From assembly GCF_000764305.2 (NCBI RefSeq), contig NW_025944354.1, forward strand, positions 124,001 to 188,000: 64,000 bases of DNA. The letters are read 5' to 3'. Position 1 is the first letter of the stretch. Every line of letters starts with the position of its first letter. This DNA comes from Hyalella azteca. Its lineage: Eukaryota > Arthropoda > Malacostraca > Amphipoda > Hyalellidae. The position numbers and the translations under genes are program-made. The notes under the pieces are model-generated. The model was not told the origin of the DNA and made no database searches. It was given only the letters and a program-made list of their open reading frames with translations. Positions 1 through 11,080 of this stretch are shown here, in pieces.

Positions 1-1365
1 TAAAGAATATCAAATCATTTCTCGGCCCGGAACGGAATTTTTACGATGACATTTTACCAAATGCACCAGGACACGACCCTATAGTGTTGTTCTGACTATT
101 GATTTGGGTTATTTGACGCGGTCAGATCAATTGTTCTAATTCCTAGAAAACTTTTGCGATTCTCAAATGGAGAAATAATGACGAAATTGCAACACAAGTA
201 GCGGAATATATCCCATTACGGGAAATCCGCAGTTTTTTTTATTTCATAGTAGTATCAATTATGAAATTGGTATTTATAATTGATGTTGGCAAATCACAGT
301 GTTTTCTTCAATTTGGAATGACCCCGCAGTACAGCCTGCACGCCAACGATCAACAGTAAAGCACCGTGCCTTTAACGATTAAAAATTAGTTAAACATAAA
401 CATGAACTTAGAAGTGAAAACTTAAAGAATTATATTGTTGTATAATCTGTAATAATCTGTATTGTATATTGCACAGAATATCATGAATCGATCTGGATAC
501 TTTTGTTGTTGAATGCATATTGCATGCGGAGTGAAGAGTAAGCCTGTTTGCTGAATTGATGAGAGGCCATATGTACGACACGACCTTGTCAATCGTTCCA
601 CATACATATATAGTTCACCAAGTTCTCAATACTGCACCCCTTCTCTGTTTCAACTCGCACATAACGTGTTGTTTTTTTTCAGTTATTCTGGTAACGCTAT
701 AGCCGTTTTATATTATCCACAACAAACTAAGTCCATTCCTGTACATAGTCATTGCACCCTCGCTAAAGCCTCTAATGCGCCCAAATTTTGAAAAAATGCA
801 AACAATTTATTCTATTTTCACACTCTCAATATGGCTATTTGGATACTACTTCAAATAATAATTATCCGTTTAGAATAAGTTTGTAAATAAATTGTACTAT
901 TCCTCTTTGTTTTTCAATCCTAGCAATGTGTTTTTTTGGCCGTTTCAAATTTTTTGCCGTTTTGAATGCCAGCAAATCACTAGCATGGGAATTATTGGCC
1001 CTATTTTCCAATAAGACTTTGAGACTTGCGTTGGAAAAACTGCTCGCTACTCATGCTAGCCGAGGCAATATGTCCAATAGCTTAGGTGTCTCAATTTAAA
1101 TAACCTGCCATCCATTGAAATTTCTGCCGCTGAATGCAAGCTTTGTAAGCTACTTAATTCGGAGATTTAATACGGGAGCATTATTTTTGTTCCGAACAAA
1201 CATTGCATGATTGCTGAAGGGCGTATTTCAGATCGATTGCACGACGCACTTAACGTGTTAAGTAACGATGCTTAAATGTGTAGTTTGAAATCGGAATCAG
1301 CTCCAAAACGCATTAAGAAAATCTTTCTTGCACGTACATGGTAAATTTGACCATGTAAATTTGAC
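1..1365. other. AT-rich non-coding stretch, no gene seen
   Basis: No open frame here resembles a known protein, and no splice-bounded coding segment stands out. The only local structure is at its right edge, where a long perfect palindrome follows. Confidence 0.6.
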
Positions 1366-1400
1366 CATTGAATCACAAATTTGAAATTTGTGATTCAATG
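1366..1400. repeat. Perfect palindrome, 17-bp arms with 1-bp spacer
   Basis: The arm CATTGAATCACAAATTT is followed by a single G and then by its exact reverse complement. A perfect 35-bp near-palindrome of this kind could extrude as a hairpin. A short direct repeat (AAATTTGACCAT) lies just upstream. No flanking duplication identifies it as a transposon end. Confidence 0.85.
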
Positions 1401-1496
1401 ATGAAACAAAACGATGTTCAAATTGTTGATAACTGAATATTGTATGCATATTGCATAAAGCTATATACGGCGCGCAGAAAATCAGAATCACAATCA

Positions 1497-1710
1497 CACT
1501 GTTAGAAAAAACGGTGAAAAAACGGTCCCACCGGCATCCTAGTGGCCGGTCGCCCCGTGAAAATAAACTGTTTCGCCGTTTTTATCAGATGTTTTACGGA
1601 TTTTTGGTGTTAAATTGGAATAAAAACGGCGACACGGTGTTTCTTTTCACGTGCCGACCGGCCACTGAAAAGCCGGTATAATACCGTTAACGGTAACTTT
1701 TCTAACAGTG
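1497..1710. mobile_element. Family A foldback MITE, copy 1
   Basis: The element starts with CACTGTTAGAAAAA and ends with the near-inverse TTTTCTAACAGTG. It is an imperfect hairpin over its whole 214 bp, with inverted internal blocks such as TGGCCGGTCG against CGACCGGCCA and several ACGGT/ACCGT motifs. A second copy of 216 bp lies at 16103-16318. The second copy is flanked by TA, suggesting Tc1/mariner-type mobilisation. This copy is flanked by CA and GC instead, so its target duplication is lost or different. The open frame through it is only a by-product and encodes no transposase. Confidence 0.85.
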
Positions 1711-2412
1711 GCACCGGAGAAATCCTGTATTCGTCAGGACCAAGAACCCAGGAAATGTGGACATCAATCGTCATCAGCTGACGCCAGGTATCTCAGTTGC
1801 GAATGACTTAAGGGGATTTGTTCGTTTTCCGCCCACGGTCATCGATGTCTAGAAAAATTCAAGTCCTCAAAAGTCAATTTTGCGTCCACTACAAACTTTC
1901 AAAATCGTGAACACTAGTATATTCTCCATTGAACACTAGCATATTCTCTATTTATAAAACACTGGCACATTATCCATTGAGTTTCGTTTCTGAATTTCAA
2001 TGTCTGTCCGATAACGTTGTCCGATTTTTTTCGCTAATTAACCACCTGTTTTTCCCTTATCATTCTAACGTTACAGTAAATCTGAAGAGTTGCGAAGTTT
2101 ATTGCTTCGGTCTATGCCCATAACCGTCGCTAATCCCCTATACCTCCATAAGTCATATGCCCTTCACTTCTCGATATAAAAATAAAACTTGGAGACTCAC
2201 GCATACAATTTTGCTGCGTCGCTGGATTACAGTTCAGTCTTTGTTTATGACGCGCGTTTTATTCACGGGTGTCACATTTGACACGGCGAGCTCCTTGTTT
2301 GGTGGAGTGCAACATGCGGGTTACCGCATGCGACGCATCACACGAGCGTTCGTCATGCTTGTGTCGCCTCGCGTACCGCCAACGCGCAGCGGCCACTGAC
2401 CTCTACGCGGTC
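1711..2412. other. No gene seen
   Basis: Only short open frames without recognisable motifs are present between the family A and family B elements. Confidence 0.5.
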
Positions 2413-2533
2413 GGGCCCATACTTTCAGAAAAAGTTAAGAGATCGTAAGTTCACCAGCCAATCATTGACGGCCTTTCTAGCAAAATCCACCAATCATAGA
2501 TAAGAAAATAGTGCGTAAGTACTTACGTTCACT
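2413..2533 (+). mobile_element. Family B MITE, truncated copy (B1)
   Basis: The left arm (GGGCCCATACTTTC, then GTTAAGAGATCGTAAGTTC and two CCAATCAT-type boxes) is clear and runs to the internal palindrome GTAAGTACTTACG. After ACTTACGTTCACT the sequence departs from other copies, so the right terminal repeat is missing. Full copies are near 145 bp. No coding capacity. Confidence 0.85.
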
Positions 2534-4335
2534 CGGTCGTCTTCCAAGGTTCGTGAGTTGTTGGGATACGGCAGATGTTCGATGTCGTTTGATGTTTCAT
2601 TGCCTGATTGGTCTCACAATAATGGCGGGAAAAACATGTCTGATATGAGGACGTATTTTGCCTCGTCGTTGAATATGTTTTTGATTAATATTGCCAGACA
2701 AGGAAGTAACGAATTTGAAAACAAATCTCCATGTCACCACGCCTGAAGATCCATGTTCAGAGCGTGCTAAAAGAAAAAATCTTATCGTACATCAAAACAT
2801 TCGTATTCCAATACTAATATAGTTGCAGTAGCTTTGTTCATGGTACGTTGAAAAAAGATGAAAGGATCGAAACTTGGTATTGATAGAGATACCTAAGACG
2901 GAACCTAATTCAGTAATAACTACTTCAAACCGGCTGAATCAAGTTTATTATTTTCGATAAAATTCGCTTAATTATGTGCATATGGGGCATTAATTGAAAC
3001 ATGTCACTTCTAATTTAAAAATCGAGGGGAAACTTTTGTAGGAAAATACAATTGCGTGTGAGAAACCTAAATTAATTTTTGTAATGCCTTAAATTGAGTT
3101 ATAATTTATCTGGTGATTTGCTTCTCATCTATTGGTAGGCAATCCGCCTTCTTCGCCCAACGGCCGGAGCAACTCGGCTCCTACAGACGACGAAGTTCCC
3201 TAGGTCTTCACTAGCCTCTTTATTGCCTTCAAATCCGTGCCTGTATTTCGTATCTCGTACAAGAAAATGCAGTCTTCGAGCAGTGATAGTACAGAGTATG
3301 CTGCAATTGCCGCCGCAATACCAGTAAAAACCAACTCAGAATGGCGATTTTGTGGCGAGATTTTTATGCGTGCTCGCCCCCTGATCTTGCAAAGTGGGTT
3401 CGCGAGGCCGTGCAATTTGTAACAATAAAAAGAGTTTTCTTTATCCAACTTCACTACATCCTTCGCATTATTTTTGGTTTGAGCTCAGCGTTGGAGTGAA
3501 TGAAGGATCTTGTGAATTTTTTTTTATGAAATTTGTTTTCGCTGACTCTTCTTGGTATTCTTGCCGCCAATTGTTTGCCGAGAAGAACAACCCCTCTTTG
3601 GGTTTTCTCTGAAAAAATGTAAAGGTTCAGCTATTGAGAAATTAGGTTATATGGTTAGGAATCATTAGGTTAGGTTCCGAATTATAATATTTTCTCGCTG
3701 ATTTTGTTCCGTATAGATTTCAGCAGTGATTTAGAAGACAGCCTGCGCAAGTTTTTCAGTAGCAGGTGCGTCGATAACGCCGTTGCAGAACAGGTTTTCA
3801 GCGATGCCATTCGCTTGTGATCTCAATAGTTCCAGATCGTTGACCTCAATATCGAACACTTCCCGCTGCAATTCCCTGTCAATTGGCAAAGGCTTTGTTT
3901 CTAACTATATTTCTTGTGTGGGTTTGTAGGTTAATATTACAGCTGAACTTCATAATCACTTTACAAAAGGAACGATGAAATTTGCGTAGTGGAAACAAAA
4001 TTATTTATTGGTTCTGTCAATTGCATTCAATATTATTAATACTTTTTTATGTGATAAATTGTTATTATACGCATTATTTTTTACAATCGTTGCGTATTCT
4101 ATTCTTGCCATTCCTCATTTTGCAATATGTTTACTTATACTATTTGATTACTCCATTCGATATAAGACGATATAGATCGAGAAAAGTATAGCGGTTCAAG
4201 AAATGAATCTCCAGTTTATGGAGAATAGTACTTTTTTACTTCACGATTGAAATGACTGCAGTCTCTCAAATTGAACTTTATTCGCGCTGCCAAATCTAAA
4301 AAAAATCTTGTTTTAAGGGTGTAAGGGTGTTAATA
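2534..4335. other. No gene seen
   Basis: AT-rich sequence with overlapping open frames of up to 84 codons on both strands at 3200-3612, none with a recognisable domain. A short run of AGGTTAG/TTAGG motifs occurs near 3640-3675. Confidence 0.5.
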
Positions 4336-4662
4336 CAGGGTGCGGCGTGGGAACTTACTCTTTTAAAAAAATCACAAAGTAAAAAGTATTAAAGATAGCG
4401 TTTTAATTCTTTCTTTTTTACAAAGAGCTACATTTAAAGTTTCGTTGGGTTTACTTACAAGTTTAATTCTTGAATATTACATCTTGTAGGTGACCATGCG
4501 AACGCGCGCTCCTCTCTCGACCACTGCATGGTCGCAACTGAACTGAGTGGACGAAAAACTTCATAGCCCGCGCACCATATTGCGCATGGCGCCACCTTCC
4601 TAGGACTAATGGCCGCCACGTGGCGCGCAATTCAAATAAGTAAGTTCCCGCGCCGCACCCTG
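4336..4662. mobile_element. Mariner-like MITE with CAGGGTGCGGCG ends
   Basis: Left end CAGGGTGCGGCGTGGGAACT and right end AGTTCCCGCGCCGCACCCTG are inverted repeats of about 24 bp with one mismatch. Both ends are flanked by TA (4334-4335 and 4663-4664), the usual Tc1/mariner target duplication, and CAGGGTG is a common start of arthropod mariner ends. The 327-bp interior is GC-richer than its surroundings in its right half. A minus-strand open frame (4463-4714) crosses it but shows no transposase motif, so this is a non-autonomous derivative. Confidence 0.85.
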
Positions 4663-6020
4663 TATTTGAGATTCCATTTAACCGGTAGATCGAATTAGAA
4701 ATAACTAGTTCCATCCTGATTCAGAAGAACCTTCTAACAAACAACTTGAGGTTACTATATTTAGAAACTGCCGAATCCTGAGCAACTCTTGAAATAAAAT
4801 CACGGAGAAAAACTTTATAAAGTTTAGAATCCAGATGCAAAGTTGCAATCTTTCTTTGAGAAGTTGAGCGGCCTTTTCAGTTCTATCATATTCAGTGGAG
4901 AGAGACTACCTCTTCGAATAGAGAAGTTTCGGTGGCTCTTGCATTTCTCGAGTCTTATTAAATGTATTGGAAAACAGTTGGGGGCTCGTTGCTATACTGG
5001 CTTCCAATACTCGAGCCTCTGTCTTCTGCTTGGCAGACGGCACTTGGAACGATTATGCGCGAGTAAAAAGATAGTTACATTTTTTACAAAATACAATCAA
5101 TAAGGTGCTATTTTTTGATTCAGCTACTACTCAAGGTAATTAGTTTAACATCTATGCTTGTCAATTTTAAAATGTGTGAGCTGATACTACGGGGTTAGCA
5201 CGGTTATAATTTTTAAGTTGAGCTGAAAATTTTGTTAGTGTAACTAAAAACAATCACAGCGCCATCGAGCGTGAGCTACTTGTCGAGTAGCCGTGCTACC
5301 AGCCAACGCGGTTACGTTGGTCCCGCTTGTTGGTGCTCCGCTGCCCCACAACTTTTGTTTAATATGCATGCAAATGAGCGCTCTGAGTACGCCCGTAAAA
5401 CGATGTCGCCCTCACCCGATGCTGGTCCCAAATTGGTGGCTCAGTTTGGTTCAAATCCCCAAGAAACTGCCACGCATAGCAAGATTGCTACTCAGGGGGG
5501 GGGGAGGGAATTTCCATATCAGATTCATGATGCTTGATTGAGAAAATTTGACTGTGTGAGTTGTGCGAGTGACTCACACCCACAACGAGAATGAGTTTCG
5601 AAACGGTATGCAAAGCAGGTTTGTTCGTGAGAATGAGTAAGCTAGTCAGTACATTAGAACCAATGGCGAGACATCTTTTCTGACGTGTGATTTAAACTCG
5701 GAGACTTGTAAAGCGAAGCCTGTGTTTCACTGGATGTCAAACTTCATACTAAATATTTCTGTTGTTTCATGTGGTGCCTTAAATCGAAGAAGGGTTCATT
5801 AGTTTTCCATATGTCAGACTGACGCATCCATGTCGGATTGAAATTAAAATCATTCTCATTTTGTTTGGCTAATTATTAATGTAAATATCTATGGAATACA
5901 CAGTGTTATGAGTACGTGAGTCTAGATATTTCGAGTAGCGGTGCGGTGTTCTCTGTTGCATGTGGACTTCATTGTGCATAATAGATGGGCAACAAGAGCT
6001 CCGTCTAGCAGACAGTTAAA
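4663..6020. other. No gene seen
   Basis: Two overlapping open frames at 5271-5541 in a locally GC-richer segment have no recognisable domain. A G9 run sits near 5494. Confidence 0.5.
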
Positions 6021-6202
6021 TAAATTAGGCAGCTCCACCTGACACCCGCTCCTCACGCCATGCACATCGTTGCCATGGTGGAACGTTCCTAGCTACCATG
6101 TACCTAATTACTAAATTAGGCAGCTCCACCTGACACCCTCTCGTCACGCCATGCACATCGTTGCCATGTGTAACGTTCCTAGCTACCATGTACCTAATTA
6201 CT
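6021..6202. repeat. 91-bp tandem dimer
   Basis: Two head-to-tail copies of a unit that begins TAAATTAGGCAGCTCCACCT and ends near CATGTACCTAATTACT, differing at a handful of positions. Each unit begins with AAATTAGG and ends with CCTAATTA, so each is bounded by short inverted repeats. Confidence 0.9.
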
Positions 6203-6724
6203 CTTGATGAAGCTTTACGCCACTATAATATAACACTTAAATATTAATATACGCTGTTAGCTTTCTTGCTTGTTAGGAATTTTTTGCTTTACGATAAGTT
6301 TTTTTTTCAATTTGCTTTTTTTTTTGCTTTTTCATGTGGCAAATTCTACCCATTCAAGTTTCAACCCTTTCAACCTGATGAAGTCTAGTTGAGTTTACAA
6401 AATACGATAAAGGCTCTAAAAATGTACATGCACACAGAAGTTCGATCAATACATTCGAATTATGTTCTGTGAATTGCAACCCTGTTTTCTTTATGAAAAT
6501 CCCTGCCCTAAGAGACCGTTATAATGCTGACTGAGATGCAATTGTGGATCATTCAATAAGTTCACTAATTATTCACGGTAATTTATCATCAATTATCATC
6601 ATGCTTATCAGAATTGTATTGCATCTCGCATATTGGATGTACATATTCCTAAATTTTCTGTCACATGCTGTTGCACCATTCATGATACTCTGCCGCTTCG
6701 TATCCATTCATTAGTAATGTTACA
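6203..6724. other. No gene seen
   Basis: AT-rich sequence with T-rich tracts near 6300. Nothing recognisable. Confidence 0.5.
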
Positions 6725-6869
6725 GGGCCTATACTTTAAAAAAAGTTAAGAGATCGTAAGTTCATCAGCCAATCATTGACGGCCTTTCGAGCAAAATCCA
6801 CCAATCATAGACAATAAAATAGAGCGTAAGTACTTACGTTCACTTAGCGAGTTTTGAAAGTATGGCCCC
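6725..6869 (+). mobile_element. Family B MITE, full copy (B2)
   Basis: Starts GGGCCTATACTTT and ends AAAGTATGGCCCC, giving an inverted terminal repeat of about 16 bp over 145 bp. It contains GTAAGTTCATCAGCCAATCA, a second CCAATCAT box and the 14-bp palindrome CGTAAGTACTTACG. ACA occurs on both flanks, which may be a 3-bp target duplication, but other copies do not confirm it. Confidence 0.9.
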
Positions 6870-9800
6870 ACAGGGTCGCGGGTTCGTTGATCTGACGTTT
6901 GATCTAACTTGTGAGATGAGTTGAAGCAAACATCCGGGCATGTATTTATCTTAATGAAATCTTGCGTAAGGAACTTCTTAAATCAGGGTATGATGTCCCT
7001 TGGGATTGATGCAAACATTCCTAAATAAATGTCATTGCTGTTCACTTGGTGGTGGTATAAGATCTACTTTGAACTCCATGAATAAGCGTTATTTTAGAAC
7101 GAATTAATAACTATTAATATATAACACAAAATGCTAAGCATTCACTGAAGTGATCACAGCTCTGTACTCTTCATCCTAATTATTCCATTGAGACAAATAA
7201 CAAGACAATTTTATTGATTCAAAGCGTTGTCATTCTTATTCCTTATCTAAATCTATACATACATTAATGCATTTCCGAGCAATTTAATGTTTTAATTAAC
7301 AATGCGTCGTCCATGTTTTTCCTTGGACTTAATTTTCGTATAGATGTCATTGTGTGTAGTTAAAAAATACTTATATATAGGCGATGAACAAGTGAGTTCA
7401 TATTGAATGAGCCGAAGTGATGTTAATTCAAAACATGCTCACTTGCTCATTAATTCAGCAGGTTTTCAGCAGAATTATCTAGCGTTGAAGGATTATTTCA
7501 GATAATTGAGTCGGCGATTATTCAACTAATGTTTATGCAGACGCCTTTTCGCATTTAGTGTGGTGTTATTATTATACACTTAATTATTATCTACTATTTC
7601 CTATCTATTATAGGTATCCATTATCATGACTCAGATTTAACGATGCACGCACAATCAACTATTCCTTTTTCTACTGGCAAGTCCACATACAAGTTGCTTG
7701 CTGTGTGTTTGTAACACAAACGTAAGTCCATTGGTTTGTGATTGTAAGCAGGAAACGTTGAGTTGCTCAAACACAATTCCGTGACTCCTATACTGGTCTT
7801 GCTGATCAATAATGGGTTTGCTTACAGGCCACTGGCCGGGATGTTGCAGCTCCTCGAATTGTGTTTGTAAATTGGATTTATGACCCTTGAGGTGCCACCT
7901 TGCCAGCATCACGTACCACCAGACATTTGTTCTCAAATCTGAATATCTTGTTCATTATTCACTGGCACAGCTTATGTTATTTATTCAAAAACAAGTGAAA
8001 CAAGTTCTTATTGAAAATATTACCATCAAACCTATAGAAGTAAAAATTAAACTTGCAATCAGAAAACAATTTGTGAAAGTTTTATGAAGTTATCATGAAG
8101 TACTTAACAATATTATTGTATTTTACATCATTCTGTCAGGATCTATCCCTGACTATGTATCTCAACTTGAGTCTAGTCTGATTCGTCGAAGCCTGTTTGA
8201 CAGATGAAGTGTATGCGTTGTTCGCTCAAGTGGACACTTGTGATTCCCATTGAATATTGCACAGTAATCGTCCGTGCAAAATTCGTCCGGCAGGTGGCGC
8301 TTGCATCCTGTTCTGCACGCCGGATGTGTAGTGACTCGTGCAACTACTGGAGCGCTTGACTTGTTTTTTTTTCTAATTTAACCAAATTGGTTTGAAACAC
8401 TTGGCTATAGATTTGTATAGATATATAGGTTATCTATCTAATAATAATGTAACTATCTATCTCTTGGCTATATATAGATATAGACCAAACTGGGAACTAT
8501 ACAAGTTTGCTGCGCAAATAATACACCTTGATTTCACTAGAATGGTTTTGTTAGAGAAATGCTGGCGAAAAGACCGATGATCTATTGGCCATTTTATGGC
8601 AAATTCCAGTTATGATATCAATTTTTTTTTATTTCGTCGTGTAGGAGATGAAGTCTTCACTTGTCTCGTGGTAACAATAACTCCTACAATTCTGCAGTGC
8701 GCCAACACAGAACGCACAACGAACTGCTAATCTTAAGCGCGACGCTAGCGGTCAGCGCGCCCGTTACGTACGACCTGTATAAGCATACCGGTCCTGCAGT
8801 GACGTCATCTAACTACCTCTCTGTGGGCCGTCTGTTTTTAGTGTCAGCCTCCTCATCCTCTTGACCCGCCGAGCAAACAACATATTCAACACTTTGTACG
8901 CCAGCTCAACATCTCCTCTTTATTTGTTTGGAAAAACACCCTCTTCAAAGCCCAACTCAAAGATCTATCGAGGCCAAGAATGACCTGGATGAGTCAAAAG
9001 AGTCAGTATACGCGAAACAGCTAACAGTTTATCATACCAACTATGTCTTTTCGTAACAATTTCGTCAGCGTGCTGAGTTTTTCATCATTGCACTCTATTG
9101 TTAACAATGGTGACTTTTACCTCAATTTTTTTCATTAATTTCTATGAATTTGTATCAATTACTATCTTAGTGGCTGTTGTTATTGAAATTGGTTGAAGGT
9201 TTAATTCCACAGTTTTCTCATCTATTGCACGAATCATAACGTAAATAGTGCTTCATGTTGGGCCGCCTATGTTACTAATTTAGTGATTGTTACTGAAAAT
9301 GGTTAAAGATTGAACTCCATAGTTTCCTCATCTGTTGCACGAATCATGACGTAAATGATGCGTCATGTCGACCTATATGCCGCCTATGTTCTGCTGTGCA
9401 TGATGTCAGACGATGGGGAAATAACTGTTGATACCCAATGGGTGTGGCATCCGCTTCCTCTCCCTCCAGTATCCACGCTACCGAGAAGCATCGGACTAAT
9501 AACGACGACCTGTCAAAATACGGACGTCAAAATTGCTTTAAATCTAAATAGAGATTAGAATTGTAGTGGAAAAGTTTGTCATTTCGAGAGCTTATATGTA
9601 CGTGAGTAGGTTGACTGCGTGTGTTTTGCACGGCAAACCTGCAAGAAAATGTGTGCAACCGTTTGAGTATTGCGTGCCGTGCAATATTTGTACTGAATGA
9701 CTAAGCCTGGTAAGAATTGCTGTTTTCATTTGCGTCATCATAGTCCCTTTATTTACCAAATGATAATTCTAAAGGTAATTAATTCTTCCTAAAGTACGGT

Positions 9801-10455
9801 AAATATATTGATGTCCATTCATTGTTTATGCAATTAATTAATTAACTTTTTGTGGATTTATGATATTTTTAACGGTTGGTTTTCACATCCAGTCATACAA
9901 CCGAAGAGTAATATTCAATCTCTCATATTATTTTTAAATATTCTATTGATAAGATTCTGACCAACTTATTATTGTACGACAAGCGTATATTTATTATTCT
10001 GCAATCTGCATGTTATCCTTCTTATTCCCATCGCTCCAGCAAATCCGGTCGCCATTTCCATCCCAAAGTTTTATTCTGAATTATTTCCTGTAAAGCGGAT
10101 TCACTGATCGTTTTTGCTGACCGTTACGCGGCGACTCGGATGTACCTAACATATATAATTTTCCATAATTTAAATGTAACATAATCCTAAATTCCACTGC
10201 TATTTTTTGTTCGGTTTTATAGCTTATTCACCAGCGAACAATCAATTCATTAAAGTGTAGTTATTCCATGACATACTAAGTGAATATGAAAGTACTTCAA
10301 AGAATATTAGCAATCGGAATAATATGATCATAAATATAATGTGATAGAGTTTAATATGTTGAGTCGGTTGCGTTTCCTATCATTTGTGTCACTACTTGCG
10401 GTTTGTATCGATGTTTGGAAGCGACGGTACGATTTTGCTGTCAAGCCGTTCAGAT
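6870..10455. other. No gene seen; contains one diverged duplication
   Basis: AT-rich sequence. The minus-strand frame at 7655-7936 (93 codons) and the plus-strand frames at 7887-8087 and 8661-8864 have no recognisable motif. A diverged direct duplication lies at 9178-9390. Confidence 0.5.
9178..9390. repeat. Diverged tandem dimer, 111-bp offset
   Basis: The block that runs through TTGCACGAATCATRACGTAAA and GCCGCCTATGTT is present twice in tandem with many substitutions, pointing to an old duplication. Confidence 0.7.
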
Positions 10456-11080
10456 TCAACATACTGCATCTGGTCGCATTGCTTGTCAATTGTGTCACTA
10501 ACAAACTGCTGACGCTGGTCTCATTGCCTGTAAATTGTGCCACTAACAAACTGCTGACGCTGGTCTCATTGCCTGTAAATTGTGTCACTAACAACATACT
10601 GAATCTGGCCCCATTGCCTGTAAATTTTGTCACTAAAAACTTGCTGAATCTGGTCCCATTGCCTCTCAATTTTGTCACTAACGACATACTGAATCTGGCC
10701 CCATTGCCTGTAAATTTTGTCACTAAAAACTTGGTGAATCTGTTCCCATTGCCTGTCAATTTGGTCACTAATGACATACTGAATCTGCTCCCATTGCCTG
10801 TCAATTTTGTCACTAACAACTTGCTGAATCTGGTCCCATTGCCTCTCAATTTTGTCACTAACGACATACTGAATCTGGCCCCATTGCCTGTAACATTTGT
10901 CACTAAAAACTTGCTGAATCTGGTCCCATTGCCTGTCAATTTTGTCACTAATGACATACTGAATCTGGTCCCATTGCCTGTCAATTTTGTCACTAAAAAC
11001 TTGCTAAATCTGGTCTCGTTGTCTGTCAATTTTGTCACTAACGACATACTGAATCTGGTCGCATTGCCTGTTAATTTTCA
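10456..11080. repeat. 45-bp minisatellite, about 14 units, with 90-bp higher order
   Basis: The unit CCATTGCCTGTCAATTTTGT + CACTAAC/AAAAC... + CTGAATCTGGTC repeats every 45 bp. Odd and even units differ consistently (ACGACATACTG against AAAACTTGCTG), so the middle of the array has a 90-bp dimer structure, while the first units are more diverged. Because 45 is a multiple of three, long frames stay open on both strands: 260 codons on + (10341-11123) with repeat NLVPLPVNFVT, and 239 codons on - (10328-11047) with repeat LVTKLTGNGTRFS. Neither has a domain, signal or splice context that would support a gene. Confidence 0.9.

Noticed and set aside
5440..5475. tRNA T-arm-like GGTTCAAATCCCC
   Set aside because: No acceptor stem, D arm or anticodon arm can be placed at the right distances upstream.
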